Assembly: GCA_000961725.1 (NCBI GenBank)
Contig: LADS01000029.1
Coordinates: 89,309 to 153,308, forward strand
Source: Desulfobulbaceae bacterium BRH_c16a
GTDB lineage: Bacteria; Desulfobacterota; Desulfobulbia; Desulfobulbales; Desulfocapsaceae
Reading direction: 5' to 3'
DNA length: 64,000 bases
A model generated the notes under the pieces. It saw only the letters and a program-made list of their open reading frames with translations, did not search any database and was not told where the DNA came from. Below are positions 44,887 to 53,799 of this stretch, piece by piece. Position numbers and translations under genes: made by a program. Position 1 is the first letter of the stretch. The number at the start of each line of letters is the position of its first letter.

Positions 44887-46491
44887 CTATTTTCGGACGG
44901 AGTGTCTTGTCACCGCCAGGGGTATCATATCCGCGACCTCCGAGGCAGTAAATCCGGCACCGGTTCTCTCGTAAAGGATATCACCGGCAGAACCGTGGAG
45001 GAAGACTCCGGCCACAGTTGCGTTGAGCGGCGATAACCCCTGGCAGAGCAACGCACCGATGACGCCGCATAATACGTCACCCATTCCTCCGGTTGCCATG
45101 CCCGGATTTCCGGTTGTATTAATGATGGTTGTGCCGTCGCTGCTCGCAATAATCGTTCCTGCTCCCTTAAGGACCAGGACGGTCTCATGGGTATCGTTGC
45201 GAAACAGATCGAGACCCAATGTTGCAGCGTCAATCCTGTTGTCCTGAATGTCCGCTGCCGATTTGTCAAGTAATCTGGCCAACTCGCCCGGATGCGGCGT
45301 GAAAATCCTCGGACCGCCTGGCATATTGAGGTCGGCCCGGTTTTCGGCCAGAATATTCAAGGCATCTGCGTCGAGGAGAACCGGGCCCTGCACCGTCTTG
45401 TAAATGTGCATTACCAGTTCTGCAGTCTGCTCGTCCCGTCCTATTCCCGGACCGATAACCACCGCTTGTTTCCCTTGAAGTGCCGGTTCGATGATCGGCC
45501 AGTCGGCAATTGACAGGAATTGAGTACTGTGTGAGAGAGGAATGGTCATTGCCTCAACAAGAGTGGTTTCAAATATGTTGTTCAAGTCCTGAGGAGCACA
45601 GAGGCTGACCAAACCGGCTCCGCTTCGCAAGGCGCCCTTCCCTGTCAGGATGGCAGCACCCGATTTACCGGGGGATCCCGCCAGAATAAGCAGATGGCCG
45701 TGGGTTCCTTTATGGGCCGATTTGGTTCGTTGCAGGGATCGGGAGATTTTTTTGAACGTATCGATTGTCGCCAGTTCGGTGGTAAGTCCGGCCCGCTGTA
45801 TGGCTTCAGGGGGAATGCCTATGTCGACGATTTCCAGTTTGCCCGTCCATTCAGAACTCCCATGGATAAAATGCCCCGGTTTGGCACAACAATATGTAGC
45901 AGTATAATCGGCACGAATACAGGTCCCCAGCACCTTTCCTGTATCGGAATCTATACCGGAAGGGGTGTCGACAGAGACGATCGGCACGCGATGGGCAAAT
46001 CCGGAAGTATTAATAAGATTAATGGTATCGGCGAAATGACCGGTCACTTCCCGGTTGAGACCGATTCCGAAAATGGCATCGACGAGGGCGAAGCAGGGAA
46101 GTCCCCTTGTTTCAAATTGCTTCAGAAGAATAGGGATGGTTTCCACTCGTTTCGGATTATCGATAACATGAAAAGGCAATCTGAGCTTTTTGATTATCTG
46201 CAGATTGACGGCAGTATCTCCTCGAAACTTATCAGGATTGACCAGAAAAAAGAAAACAGGCTGACAGCCCCGCTGATGCAGATGCCTGCCTATCACCAGG
46301 CCGTCGCCGCCGTTGTTTCCCGGCCCGACAAATATAAGGGCAAAAGTATTTTCACAAGATCCTAATTCCCGCTCTATCATCTTTACCGTTCCGAGACCGG
46401 CATTTTCCATGAGCACGATACTCGGAATACCATATTCTTCCGTCGCCGAACGGTCAAGATTCTGCATTTCCAGGGCTGTAGGCAGTTTCAT
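44887..46491 (-). CDS. nnr: bifunctional NAD(P)H-hydrate epimerase/dehydratase
   Basis: Nnr repairs hydrated NADH and NADPH: the N-terminal half epimerises the S and R forms, and the C-terminal half dehydrates the S form using ADP or ATP. The 534-residue protein has the YjeF-N signature FVGPGNNGGDGLVIGRHL and the KxDVPSGID-like SVDTPSGIDSDTG, then the kinase-fold half with LILAGSPGKSGAAIL, VIGPGIGRDEQ, FTPHPGELARLL and GNPGMATGGMGDVLCG. Length is normal for the fused form. ATG 46491 has AAGGAG six bases upstream, so a longer frame is rejected. It converges on ung; tsaE, often beside this gene, lies about 13 kb away. Confidence 0.95.
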   Translation of the reverse strand: MKLPTALEMQNLDRSATEEYGIPSIVLMENAGLGTVKMIERELGSCENTFALIFVGPGNNGGDGLVIGRHLHQRGCQPVFFFLVNPDKFRGDTAVNLQIIKKLRLPFHVIDNPKRVETIPILLKQFETRGLPCFALVDAIFGIGLNREVTGHFADTINLINTSGFAHRVPIVSVDTPSGIDSDTGKVLGTCIRADYTATYCCAKPGHFIHGSSEWTGKLEIVDIGIPPEAIQRAGLTTELATIDTFKKISRSLQRTKSAHKGTHGHLLILAGSPGKSGAAILTGKGALRSGAGLVSLCAPQDLNNIFETTLVEAMTIPLSHSTQFLSIADWPIIEPALQGKQAVVIGPGIGRDEQTAELVMHIYKTVQGPVLLDADALNILAENRADLNMPGGPRIFTPHPGELARLLDKSAADIQDNRIDAATLGLDLFRNDTHETVLVLKGAGTIIASSDGTTIINTTGNPGMATGGMGDVLCGVIGALLCQGLSPLNATVAGVFLHGSAGDILYERTGAGFTASEVADMIPLAVTRHSVRK

Positions 46492-46854
46492 ATATTTCTC
46501 CTTGCAAAAAGTCTTAAACGATAAGCACGAAATGCCTGTTCGCAGTGGCAAACAAGAGGTTCTGTCTTATTTTTAATATGATCGACAAAGTCGGCAAGGG
46601 CAATCGTTCTTATGGTTACCGGATATTATTTCTGCAACATCGCAAGCTGTCTCCGCTGATCCTTATTTTCTCAACCATGATCGGGGCCAACACCGGAAAT
46701 GTTCGTTGCAGTCAATTTCATCAGCACTTCGGGACCAAAAACCGACAATCCATTGACCGTGGTCCCATGCCGGCGTTTTCCGACCATGCAAGGTGTGTCC
46801 AAAACAACCAATCTGCCGGAGGTATCGCATATGATTGAAGCACATAGCGCTGTG
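46492..46854. other. non-coding stretch upstream of nnr, no gene seen
   Basis: Short open frames occur on both strands but none has a ribosome site or recognisable sequence. The nnr promoter should be in this region. It may include the decayed 5' part of the histidine-kinase remnant that follows, but I could not read one. Confidence 0.4.
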
Positions 46855-47042
46855 AGTACTAAAAAGGTATTCCAAAAATTTCATCAATTGCGGCGGCGAA
46901 GTGTATCCAAGAACAAAAGGTCAAAAGGCACGGGCTTGGGATTTGCAGCTGTAAGCAGATTATCGAGCATTATGGAGGAAATACCTGGACGGAGTCGGTG
47001 TTGGGTCAGGGAAGCACTTTCATCTTTCGAATACCTCGTTGA
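46855..47042 (+). pseudogene. decayed C-terminal fragment of a sensor histidine kinase
   Basis: Two frames together spell the end of a HATPase domain. In the first frame (from 46855) one reads VFQKFHQLRRRSVSKNKRS followed by KGTGLG, the kinase F box and G2 box. From about 46935 the match moves to another frame, reading CKQIIEHYGGNTWTESVLGQ and then GSTFIFRIPR, ending at a TGA at 47040-47042. The GTGLG-x-I-C-K-Q-I-I-E-H-Y-G-G pattern is unmistakable for this family. No upstream dimerisation domain or start is readable, so this is a frameshifted relic. It lies against the 3' end of lptF, which is on the other strand. Confidence 0.75.
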
Positions 47043-47103
47043 TTCCTGTTCTGCAGGTGGCGTCTCATTACACCCATGTCGGCTACCCTTGCCTGCCTAA
47101 ATC

Positions 47104-48336
47104 TCAGGGTACTTGATCACTCCGTTTCATCCTGTTCAGCATTCGGTTGCAGACAACGCCTATCGGAGCGAAGATCTTCATGCTCAAGGCTTTCAGTAAG
47201 TTCGTCACTGTCCTGGGGACCAAAGACTGTTCATTGGATATCCTTACTATCCAGAAGATCGCCAGAACCAGGAAAAAAGCGTTTGGAGCCCACATTGACA
47301 ATGCAACGGGTGCAATATTTTGTTCCGCCAGGGATTTCCCGAAAGTGAAGAGAATGTAATAGAGGACAAATATCGCCAGCCCAGCCTGAATACCAATCGC
47401 TTTTTTCCCGGGCCTTGCCTGCATGCCCAGGGGCAGCCCGATAAGACTGATAATCAGGCACCCGGCCGGCAGGACAAGTCTTTTATGGAATTCGATGAGA
47501 AGTTTACGTTTTTGAAGAGTATTCTCAGGAATGTGCTGTGCTTCATCGAGTAATTCCTGCATGGTAAGGGCTGTTCTTTTCAGGTGGACAGCGCTTCCCG
47601 ACGGAGGTTGGAGAGGAATGTTGATCTGATACTGGTCGAACTGGACAATCTGAGCACTTTCGTTGCTCGGACGATGCAAACTGCCGTTTCTGAGGACTAT
47701 TGTGACCATCATATTGGAAATATCGCTTCTCATCGAGCCGCTGGAAGCCATGGTAATGACCGGATTGTCGACACCGCGCATATCCGACACCCAAACATTC
47801 TGCCACTCGCCGGAACCTTTATCTATTTGGTCAATATATACAACGACATCTCCCAGGGCCTCGGTGAAAACATGTTCTTTTACTCCCTCATTGATTTTTT
47901 CCTTAAGAAGCTGATACGTGAGCTGTTTCATCGATATCTCGCTGAGCGGAATCAATTTTATTGAAAAATAGCTCGTCAATAAAGCAATAAGAGCGGCAAC
48001 GATGATTACCGGTGGCAGAATCTGATACATACTGATCCCGCTTGCCTTGAGTGCGAGGATCTCGGAGTCGCTTGACAACCTGGCAAACCCGATTGTCACC
48101 CCCATCATTGCGGCCATCGGGATGGAATAAAGGAAAATATTTGGAAAAAGATATGAAAAAAGCCGAATAAAATCGGCAACGCCAATATTCAGTTCCAAAA
48201 CAAAATTAAGAAACGGGATAAGCTTTACCAAAAAAAAGACACAGTTCATGATGACGAAACTTGCAAAAAAAGGTGCAAGCATTTCGGTTGCCAGGTAACT
48301 ATAGAGGAGACGAGGTGGTTTGAGATGTCTTTTCAT
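47104..48336 (-). CDS. lptF: LptF/LptG-family LPS export permease
   Basis: A 410-residue inner-membrane protein of the LptF/LptG family, which with LptB pulls LPS from the inner membrane and hands it to LptC. The N-terminal part has three membrane segments (starting near FFASFVIMNCVFFLV), with the typical RLSSDSEILALKASGISMYQ loop that contacts the ATPase. The middle (about 130-270) is the periplasmic beta-jellyroll, and three more segments follow from GCLIISLIGLPLGMQ. Which of the two permeases it is cannot be settled by eye; LptF is somewhat more likely. No second permease gene is adjacent. lptE and kdsB elsewhere in the window belong to the same LPS machinery. Confidence 0.88.
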   Translation of the reverse strand: MKRHLKPPRLLYSYLATEMLAPFFASFVIMNCVFFLVKLIPFLNFVLELNIGVADFIRLFSYLFPNIFLYSIPMAAMMGVTIGFARLSSDSEILALKASGISMYQILPPVIIVAALIALLTSYFSIKLIPLSEISMKQLTYQLLKEKINEGVKEHVFTEALGDVVVYIDQIDKGSGEWQNVWVSDMRGVDNPVITMASSGSMRSDISNMMVTIVLRNGSLHRPSNESAQIVQFDQYQINIPLQPPSGSAVHLKRTALTMQELLDEAQHIPENTLQKRKLLIEFHKRLVLPAGCLIISLIGLPLGMQARPGKKAIGIQAGLAIFVLYYILFTFGKSLAEQNIAPVALSMWAPNAFFLVLAIFWIVRISNEQSLVPRTVTNLLKALSMKIFAPIGVVCNRMLNRMKRSDQVP

Positions 48337-48498
48337 TGCTGCAAACGATGCCGAGGACCGCTTAGAAATTCCTGGCTGAATGTATGGTTTTCAGGTACAT
48401 GGTGTAAGCCTGATTGTCGACGGCAACTGAAAGAGTCGCGCACCTGTCATCACTACGGTCATTTAAAATGGTATTCTATTCAATAACTGGAAAAAAAC

Positions 48499-48666
48499 AT
48501 GCATTTATTTGAAACAGAAGAAGGGGATAAGTGGGTTTGCATAACCTGCGGGATGGAACAAGAGTCGATGATTACGGAAAAAAAGTGGGAATGGATCTTT
48601 GATCGACATGATCAGACTCTCCGATGTTCGCTCTGTAATCATCCAGATTATGACATTGACGACTGA
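48499..48666 (+). CDS. small zinc-ribbon protein (55 residues)
   Basis: This short frame starts MHLFETEEGDKWVCITCGM and ends in an acidic tail, DYDIDD. It has two CxxC knuckles, CITCG near residue 14 and CSLCNH near residue 43, a spacing that fits a zinc ribbon. Between them is a Trp- and charge-rich segment, KKWEWIFDRHD. A GGA eight bases upstream of the ATG is a weak ribosome site. Directly after the stop codon is a perfect hairpin, which supports a real transcription unit. It lies alone between lptF and an M23 peptidase gene, both on the opposite strand. No function can be assigned. Confidence 0.6.
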   Translation: MHLFETEEGDKWVCITCGMEQESMITEKKWEWIFDRHDQTLRCSLCNHPDYDIDD

Positions 48667-48687
48667 GATTGGCCAGTTTGGCCAATC
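48667..48687. terminator. hairpin after the small zinc-ribbon gene
   Basis: GATTGGCC and GGCCAATC form a perfect 8-bp stem with loop AGTTT, starting on the base after the stop codon and lying between two converging genes. It has no T run. Confidence 0.45.
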
Positions 48688-48719
48688 CCTCCCGTTCAGG
48701 AACGTATCTCCTCCGGCGA

Positions 48720-50099
48720 TCAAGGGTTTAATTTCAAATCCTTGATCGGCTCTTCAATGGTGACATCGATCCAATTCTGGTCCCACCATTCTTTTGGCGT
48801 AACAAACACGCCGTTGACCAGCATGGAAAAATGGAGGTGATCTCCTCCTGCCATACCCGTTGTGCCGGTTAAACCGACCACCGTCTTCTGGTCGACATTC
48901 TCTCCCGCCGAGACATTCATCTGGCTGAGATGGGAGTAAAGACTGAACACACCCTGGCCATGATCGAGAAGAACCAGATTGCCATAAATCCCCAGATAAT
49001 CGGCAAAAATCACAAGACCGCTATTGGCAGCGCGGACTTCCGCCCTCTGGGTTGAAGCGATATCCATGCCAAGATGAACCTGATTATCTATCGCCTTGCC
49101 ATCGTAGTAATATGTCCTGTGATCGGCAAAACCGGCCCGAGAGCTACCGGGCATGCGCTGAAAGCTCCCTTTCCACAGTCTCTTCGGCTGGGAAGTGCGG
49201 CAGAGTTCGCTGATTTTTTCATTGTTCCGGTCCCGGACATTGCTGTTGGTGTAGAGATATTTGTCGACTTTTTCTCCTTGCATCTCCGGATAATACTGCT
49301 CGAATTCAGGGATCTTATCCTGGAGAAAACCGTCGCTGATGGTAATTAAATCTTTCTTTTGAGCAGCTCCGTGATACACGGCAGAAAAAGGCACAATCGC
49401 CTCGTTGCCGGCCTTATCGATGGCCGTTATGCTCAATGTATCGATTCGTTCGGCATCGTAAGGAAGGGCGAAATAACAAATAAATATATCGACGCTGCTG
49501 TCACTTAAAAGAAAGCCGGGATGAAACCTGCCGTTGATCGATACCCCATGGGTGCTCTCATTATCGCTGAGACGATATATCGCTAGCCCGGTTCCGCCCC
49601 GTGTTATATATTTTTCACTGTGCAGGATCTCCACACGCGGCGGTATTGTATCCACTGTAACTTTCTTGACGACCGAGGTTGTATTGCCGGAGAACCATCC
49701 CCGCATGGAAAAATCGGTGGCTTCAACCGTGATGGTCATAGGCCCGTCGCCGAACCCCTCGGTTTTCGTGTCAAAGGTGATTTCCCGAGTGTCCTCATGG
49801 GGGCCGATTGCCCCGGTATACGAAGTCCGTGGAAATGTGACGGAATGGAGATCCTTTTTTACATCCCCTTGCGAGACCGATACGGTAATGCTGCGCAGTC
49901 CGCTTTTCGTATCGCGAGCAGAATACGCGATTGAACCCTTAGTCCCCAGGTAATCGCCCACTTTATCGATATTGACTACAGGCTTGCCTCCTTCAAAAAA
50001 GAGAACGAAACTGCCTGTCCCGAAAATTGCGAAAACGATAATGAGAAGACCGTAGAAGAAACGGGCTCCGGAGGGTCTTTTGCTTGTGGAAAATGCCAT
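48720..50099 (-). CDS. M23-family peptidase (membrane-anchored murein endopeptidase)
   Basis: A 459-residue protein with an N-terminal membrane anchor (residues 14-36, FFYGLLIIVFAIFGTGSFVL), a long beta-rich periplasmic region, and a C-terminal LytM/M23 domain from about residue 335. The zinc ligands are in VHLGMDIAS (HxxxD) and DHLHFSM (HxH), so it should be active on peptidoglycan crosslinks or be a cell-separation factor. The central part has Ig-like features (VDTIPPRVEIL, AIDKAGNEAIVPFSAVYHG), seen in other delta-type proteobacterial M23 proteins. It is on the same strand as rng, 49 bases downstream. Confidence 0.92.
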   Translation of the reverse strand: MAFSTSKRPSGARFFYGLLIIVFAIFGTGSFVLFFEGGKPVVNIDKVGDYLGTKGSIAYSARDTKSGLRSITVSVSQGDVKKDLHSVTFPRTSYTGAIGPHEDTREITFDTKTEGFGDGPMTITVEATDFSMRGWFSGNTTSVVKKVTVDTIPPRVEILHSEKYITRGGTGLAIYRLSDNESTHGVSINGRFHPGFLLSDSSVDIFICYFALPYDAERIDTLSITAIDKAGNEAIVPFSAVYHGAAQKKDLITISDGFLQDKIPEFEQYYPEMQGEKVDKYLYTNSNVRDRNNEKISELCRTSQPKRLWKGSFQRMPGSSRAGFADHRTYYYDGKAIDNQVHLGMDIASTQRAEVRAANSGLVIFADYLGIYGNLVLLDHGQGVFSLYSHLSQMNVSAGENVDQKTVVGLTGTTGMAGGDHLHFSMLVNGVFVTPKEWWDQNWIDVTIEEPIKDLKLNP

Positions 50100-50148
50100 T
50101 GAAAAACTTGTCCTTATTCAGCTATGGAAAAAGCAATTACATGTACGA

Positions 50149-51645
50149 CTATCTCTGCCATATTATTTCATATTTCTCAATATGCAGATCTTTCGAAGGG
50201 GCAATGATTATTCTTTTCCCTATTTCTTTTTCGACTCTTGTTTTGGTTTGTTCTTCTTCATTGTTCAACAAATCGGCCAATCGTGAATGAACCCGAAGGG
50301 TAATAGTGCTGCCTTTATGCTTTTTAGAGTTTCTGCTGATTTTCCTGAAAATATCATAACAGATTGTCCTTCGGGATTTAACCATTCCCTCTCCGGAACA
50401 ATAGTGACAGGGTTCACACATCAACTGATGGAGGTTCTCGCTGTTTCGTTTCCGGGTCATTTGGACCAGGCCAAACTCGGAGAGTTTGAGGATATTGATT
50501 CTGCTCTTATCTTTTTTTACAGCTTCTTTAAAGGTCGCATACAGTTCCTCACGATGCTTATCATCTTCCATGTCGATGAAATCGATGATAATAATCCCTC
50601 CGATGTTGCGCAATCTCAATTGGTATGCAATTTCGATTGCCGCCTCCATGTTGGTCTTGAAGATCGTATCGTTCAGATCGTTTTTGCCTACATAGCGGCC
50701 GGTGTTGACATCGATAACGGACAACGCCTCGGTACTTTCGATTATTATATATCCACCCGAACGAAGCCAGACCTTTTTCTCTATGGCCCGTGAAATCTCT
50801 ACTTCAATATTATACGATTCAAACAGCGGGGTGCTGTCTTTGTAGAGGCTGATTTTCTCAGCCAGAAACGGGGCAAAGGTCTTCACATGGGCCAGCAGTT
50901 TGTCGTACGCAACCTGATCGTCAATGACCAGTGAGTCGACATCCATGGTGAAGAAATCGCGGATAGAGCGGAGCGTTATGTCGAGATCTTCGTGAACCAG
51001 ACAGGGGGCTTCCATATGGAGAGACTTGTCGCGAATATCGTCCCAGAGCAGCAGGAGAAACTCCATGTCGGCCTCAAGTTCTTCCTTCGTGGCGTGCTCG
51101 GCGACTGTCCGAACGATAAACCCGGTCCCCTGGGGACGCAACTCTTCGATCAACGCTTTGAGCTGTATCCTTATCCCTTCATCTTCAATCTTTCGGGAAA
51201 CACCGATATGGTCCGTCAGTGGAATGAACACGAGATTTCGACAAGGCAGGGTAATATGGCAGGTTAATCTGGCGCCTTTTGTCCCTATCGGATCCTTGCT
51301 GACCTGCACAAGTATATCCTGCCCCTCCCGCAGAATATCTTCGATATGCAGTCCCTGGGCCCGGATGTGGGTTTGCGCACAATCGGTTATACAGGGGCTG
51401 TATTCAGGGCAATCCGAAGAGACGCAGACATCGTCGACATAGAGGAATCCGGTGCGTTCCAGGCCGATATCGACAAAGGCAGCCTGCATGCCGGGCAATA
51501 CCCGCACAATCCTGCCTTTATACACATTGCCCATAAGGCCTTTTTCCGTCGGCCTCTGCATGTGGAATTCGCTGAGATTTCCATCTTCGACAAGCGCCAG
51601 TCGAACCTCATAGCTCGTCGCATTAATAAGTATTTCAGTGGGCAT
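50149..51645 (-). CDS. rng: ribonuclease G
   Basis: RNase G/E family endoribonuclease, 498 residues, the size of RNase G without the RNase E degradosome arm. It matures the 5' end of 16S rRNA and degrades some mRNAs in E. coli. MPTEILINATSYEVRLALVE opens the protein, an S1 domain lies in the N-terminal third (NVYKGRIVRVLPGMQAAFVD), and the DNase-I-like catalytic aspartates are in VIDVNTGRYVGK and IIIDFIDMED. The zinc link that joins subunits is CEPCHYCSGEG. The S1 domain carries an insert with extra cysteines (VCVSSDCPEYSPCITDCAQ) not usual in E. coli RNase G. Confidence 0.95.
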   Translation of the reverse strand: MPTEILINATSYEVRLALVEDGNLSEFHMQRPTEKGLMGNVYKGRIVRVLPGMQAAFVDIGLERTGFLYVDDVCVSSDCPEYSPCITDCAQTHIRAQGLHIEDILREGQDILVQVSKDPIGTKGARLTCHITLPCRNLVFIPLTDHIGVSRKIEDEGIRIQLKALIEELRPQGTGFIVRTVAEHATKEELEADMEFLLLLWDDIRDKSLHMEAPCLVHEDLDITLRSIRDFFTMDVDSLVIDDQVAYDKLLAHVKTFAPFLAEKISLYKDSTPLFESYNIEVEISRAIEKKVWLRSGGYIIIESTEALSVIDVNTGRYVGKNDLNDTIFKTNMEAAIEIAYQLRLRNIGGIIIIDFIDMEDDKHREELYATFKEAVKKDKSRINILKLSEFGLVQMTRKRNSENLHQLMCEPCHYCSGEGMVKSRRTICYDIFRKISRNSKKHKGSTITLRVHSRLADLLNNEEEQTKTRVEKEIGKRIIIAPSKDLHIEKYEIIWQR

Positions 51646-51715
51646 TCTTTAACCATTTTTATCGAATCTTTAAGCCTTCCGCTCAGGGAAGGTGCATATT
51701 TTTTAAAATTCTGTA

Positions 51716-51728
51716 GTATACAGTATAC
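51716..51728. repeat. short inverted repeat in the rng/SPL divergent gap
   Basis: GTATAC occurs twice, separated by one base (GTATACAGTATAC), inside an AT-rich stretch of the 281-base gap between rng and the divergent SPL-family gene. It could be a regulator site. The remainder of the gap shows an imperfect hairpin near 51815 but no gene. Confidence 0.3.
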
Positions 51729-51926
51729 GTAATATATAATGCCATATGTAATAATTTTTATATCAACTGCTCATGATCGCTCTCACATCCGGTTTTGTGC
51801 CAAGTTGCTGACTGCTCCTCGGTGCAGCAGGTGAGTCATGCCGGTCTCTCGGATGTTCGACAGCAAGCTGCAAATGATGGCCGGTGAGGATTATTTCCCA
51901 AAATAACGAGTTGGTAATTCAATAGT

Positions 51927-53033
51927 ATGACTTGGAAAGATCCGTCCATATATATTAACAGGATATATGTTGAAGAGTCCTGTCTGGAACTCGCCTGCAC
52001 CAGAGATATTCTTGCCAGAGCCGGTTTGCCCTGGTCGGTTGTCCCTGAACGCGGGAAGCCAAACGGCCTCGATGAAGAATATGTCGGTAATCTTTCGGCC
52101 GGTAAACGTCAACTCTATCTTTGCCGGAACCGTGGGGTGTTCTTCAAACCATGTCCAGGAACCCGTGAGTACCAGTGTTGCGATTATCAGGTCCTCAACA
52201 CCGGCACGAACTGCCCGATTGACTGTGTCTACTGTATTCTCCAGGCGTACCTGAACACTCCCTGGCTGACCTTTTATGTCAATACCGAAGATTTGCTTCA
52301 AGAGCTTGAGCAGTCTCTTGCGGTACATCCCCAGCGATTTTTCCGGATAGGTACCGGCGAGTTTACCGACTCCCTGGCGCTTGACCGGTTGACCTGTCTC
52401 TGCCGTCCACTGGTTCAATCGATCGGCAGGAAGAACAATGCGGTTCTTGAACTCAAAACCAAAAGTGCTGTTATTGACAATCTTCAAGGCCTCGATCACC
52501 GAGGCAGAACCATCATCGCCTGGTCGCTGAACAGTCCGGTTATCATGAAAAAGCATGAACTCCGATCGGCAACGCTGGAAGAACGACTCGAGGCAGCAAG
52601 GCAATGTGCCGCATGGGGGTATCGACTTGCTTTTCATTTCGACCCGATCATTGACCACCCAGGATGGCAGGCGGGTTATAAAGAGACCATAGACAAACTC
52701 TTTGCGACGGTACCGGCCGATGCCATTGCCTGGATCAGTCTCGGCGCTCTCCGATTTATTCCGAGCCTGAAAGATATAGGGATCCGGCGTTTTCCCCGAG
52801 CAAAGATCTATTTTAATGAATTCGTACAAGGTTTGGACGCCAAATCCCGATATTTTCGTCCGCACAGAGTAGCCCTTTACAAAGTCATCTACGCACTCCT
52901 GAAACGGAAAGCAAGTGATACGACCTGCATCTATTTCTGTATGGAAAGCGATGAGATCTGGCAAGAAGTAATGGGCTTTGCGCCTGGGGACAAAGGAGGA
53001 TTGCCGCAGATGCTCGACAGGGTGGTTCGTTAA
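51927..53033 (+). CDS. spore-photoproduct-lyase-family radical SAM protein
   Basis: The 368-residue protein belongs to the SPL family of radical SAM enzymes. The Fe-S cysteines are in NCPIDCVYCILQAYLNTP near residue 95, preceded by PGTREYQCCDYQVLNTGTN. It continues with RIGTGEFTDSLAL, LELKTKSAVI, WSLNSP, FHFDPIIDHPGW and the C-terminal IYFCMESDEIWQEVMGF, all typical for the family. True SplB repairs the thymine dimer of spores; this organism shows no sporulation genes, so the substrate is uncertain. It is alone, divergent from rng and followed by ssb after about 135 bases. Confidence 0.88.
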   Translation: MTWKDPSIYINRIYVEESCLELACTRDILARAGLPWSVVPERGKPNGLDEEYVGNLSAGKRQLYLCRNRGVFFKPCPGTREYQCCDYQVLNTGTNCPIDCVYCILQAYLNTPWLTFYVNTEDLLQELEQSLAVHPQRFFRIGTGEFTDSLALDRLTCLCRPLVQSIGRKNNAVLELKTKSAVIDNLQGLDHRGRTIIAWSLNSPVIMKKHELRSATLEERLEAARQCAAWGYRLAFHFDPIIDHPGWQAGYKETIDKLFATVPADAIAWISLGALRFIPSLKDIGIRRFPRAKIYFNEFVQGLDAKSRYFRPHRVALYKVIYALLKRKASDTTCIYFCMESDEIWQEVMGFAPGDKGGLPQMLDRVVR

Positions 53034-53168
53034 AAGGGTTCTCCTCTCCTGCGAAATCCGTTCCGCTCGATCTGCAAATTTGATCTTGTTCTTTCTTTAT
53101 TCTATCGTATATTGGCTGAATCCGACTTCAAGACCCTGTTGACTCTTTTAACCTCAGAGGATGTAATT

Positions 53169-53600
53169 ATGGTAAATAAAGTTATACTCATCGGCAACTT
53201 AGGATCAGATCCCGAATTAAAATACACGGCAGGAGGCACCGCGGTAGCGACACTCAGTGTAGCCACAAGCAGAAGATGGAAAGACAAAGACGGCCAGATG
53301 AAAGATGAGACCGAGTGGCATAGGGTCATTGTCTGGTCGCAGAGCGCTGAGTTTTGCAGCAATTACCTTTCCAAAGGCAGCAAGGTATACGTTGAGGGGC
53401 GGCTGCAGACCCGCAAATGGAAGGATCAGAACGGCAATGATCGGTATACAACGGAGATTGTTGCAGCAACCGTCCAGAGTCTCAGCCCGCGAGCAAATGA
53501 GAGCACCGGCGGTGGCGGTTACGAACAGCCACCGTTACCGCAGGAACCGTTCGGCGGGATGATGGGCGGGGGAAATACCGGCGAGGATGTGCCGTTTTAA
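53169..53600 (+). CDS. ssb: single-stranded DNA-binding protein
   Basis: The 143-residue protein is SSB: MVNKVILIGNLGSDPELKYT, the EWHRVIVW strand and YVEGRLQTRKW mark the OB fold, followed by a Gly/Pro-rich tail ending EDVPF, the acidic tip that recruits PriA, RecO and other partners. ATG 53169 has AGAGG upstream; a longer frame from 53112 is rejected because the extra residues do not resemble SSB. A strong terminator lies 37 bases after the stop, so it is a single-gene unit. Confidence 0.96.
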   Translation: MVNKVILIGNLGSDPELKYTAGGTAVATLSVATSRRWKDKDGQMKDETEWHRVIVWSQSAEFCSNYLSKGSKVYVEGRLQTRKWKDQNGNDRYTTEIVAATVQSLSPRANESTGGGGYEQPPLPQEPFGGMMGGGNTGEDVPF

Positions 53601-53637
53601 GGCAGGACCGCTGCTGTGTTGCCGTTCAAGGAAAAAC

Positions 53638-53683
53638 ATGAAAAAGGAGCAGGTTTATCGATAAAACCATGCTCCTTTTTCAT
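53638..53683. terminator. strong bidirectional terminator after ssb
   Basis: ATGAAAAAGGAGCA (53638-53651) pairs with its complement at 53670-53683, and the inner GGTTT/AAACC extend the stem with one bulge. A-runs and T-runs on both sides suit termination in both directions. Confidence 0.8.
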
Positions 53684-53713
53684 TTTCAAAATTGATTGTT
53701 CATGTAAAACAAG

Positions 53714-53742
53714 TTGACTGAAGATCTAACCGTTCGTATTGT
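53714..53742 (+). promoter_or_regulatory. promoter candidate for the J-protein gene
   Basis: TTGACT at 53714-53719 and TATTGT at 53737-53742 are 17 bases apart, about 58 bases before the ATG. It resembles a housekeeping promoter; I see no CIRCE element and no sigma-32 consensus. Confidence 0.4.
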
Positions 53743-53799
53743 TTTTGCACCAAATACTTAAGTTTTTCTTATAACGCTTATCTTCGCTGGATCGTTACC

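Noticed and set aside
51891..52964. A 357-residue minus-strand frame
   Set aside because: It is antisense to the SPL-family gene, which has clear radical-SAM motifs on the plus strand.
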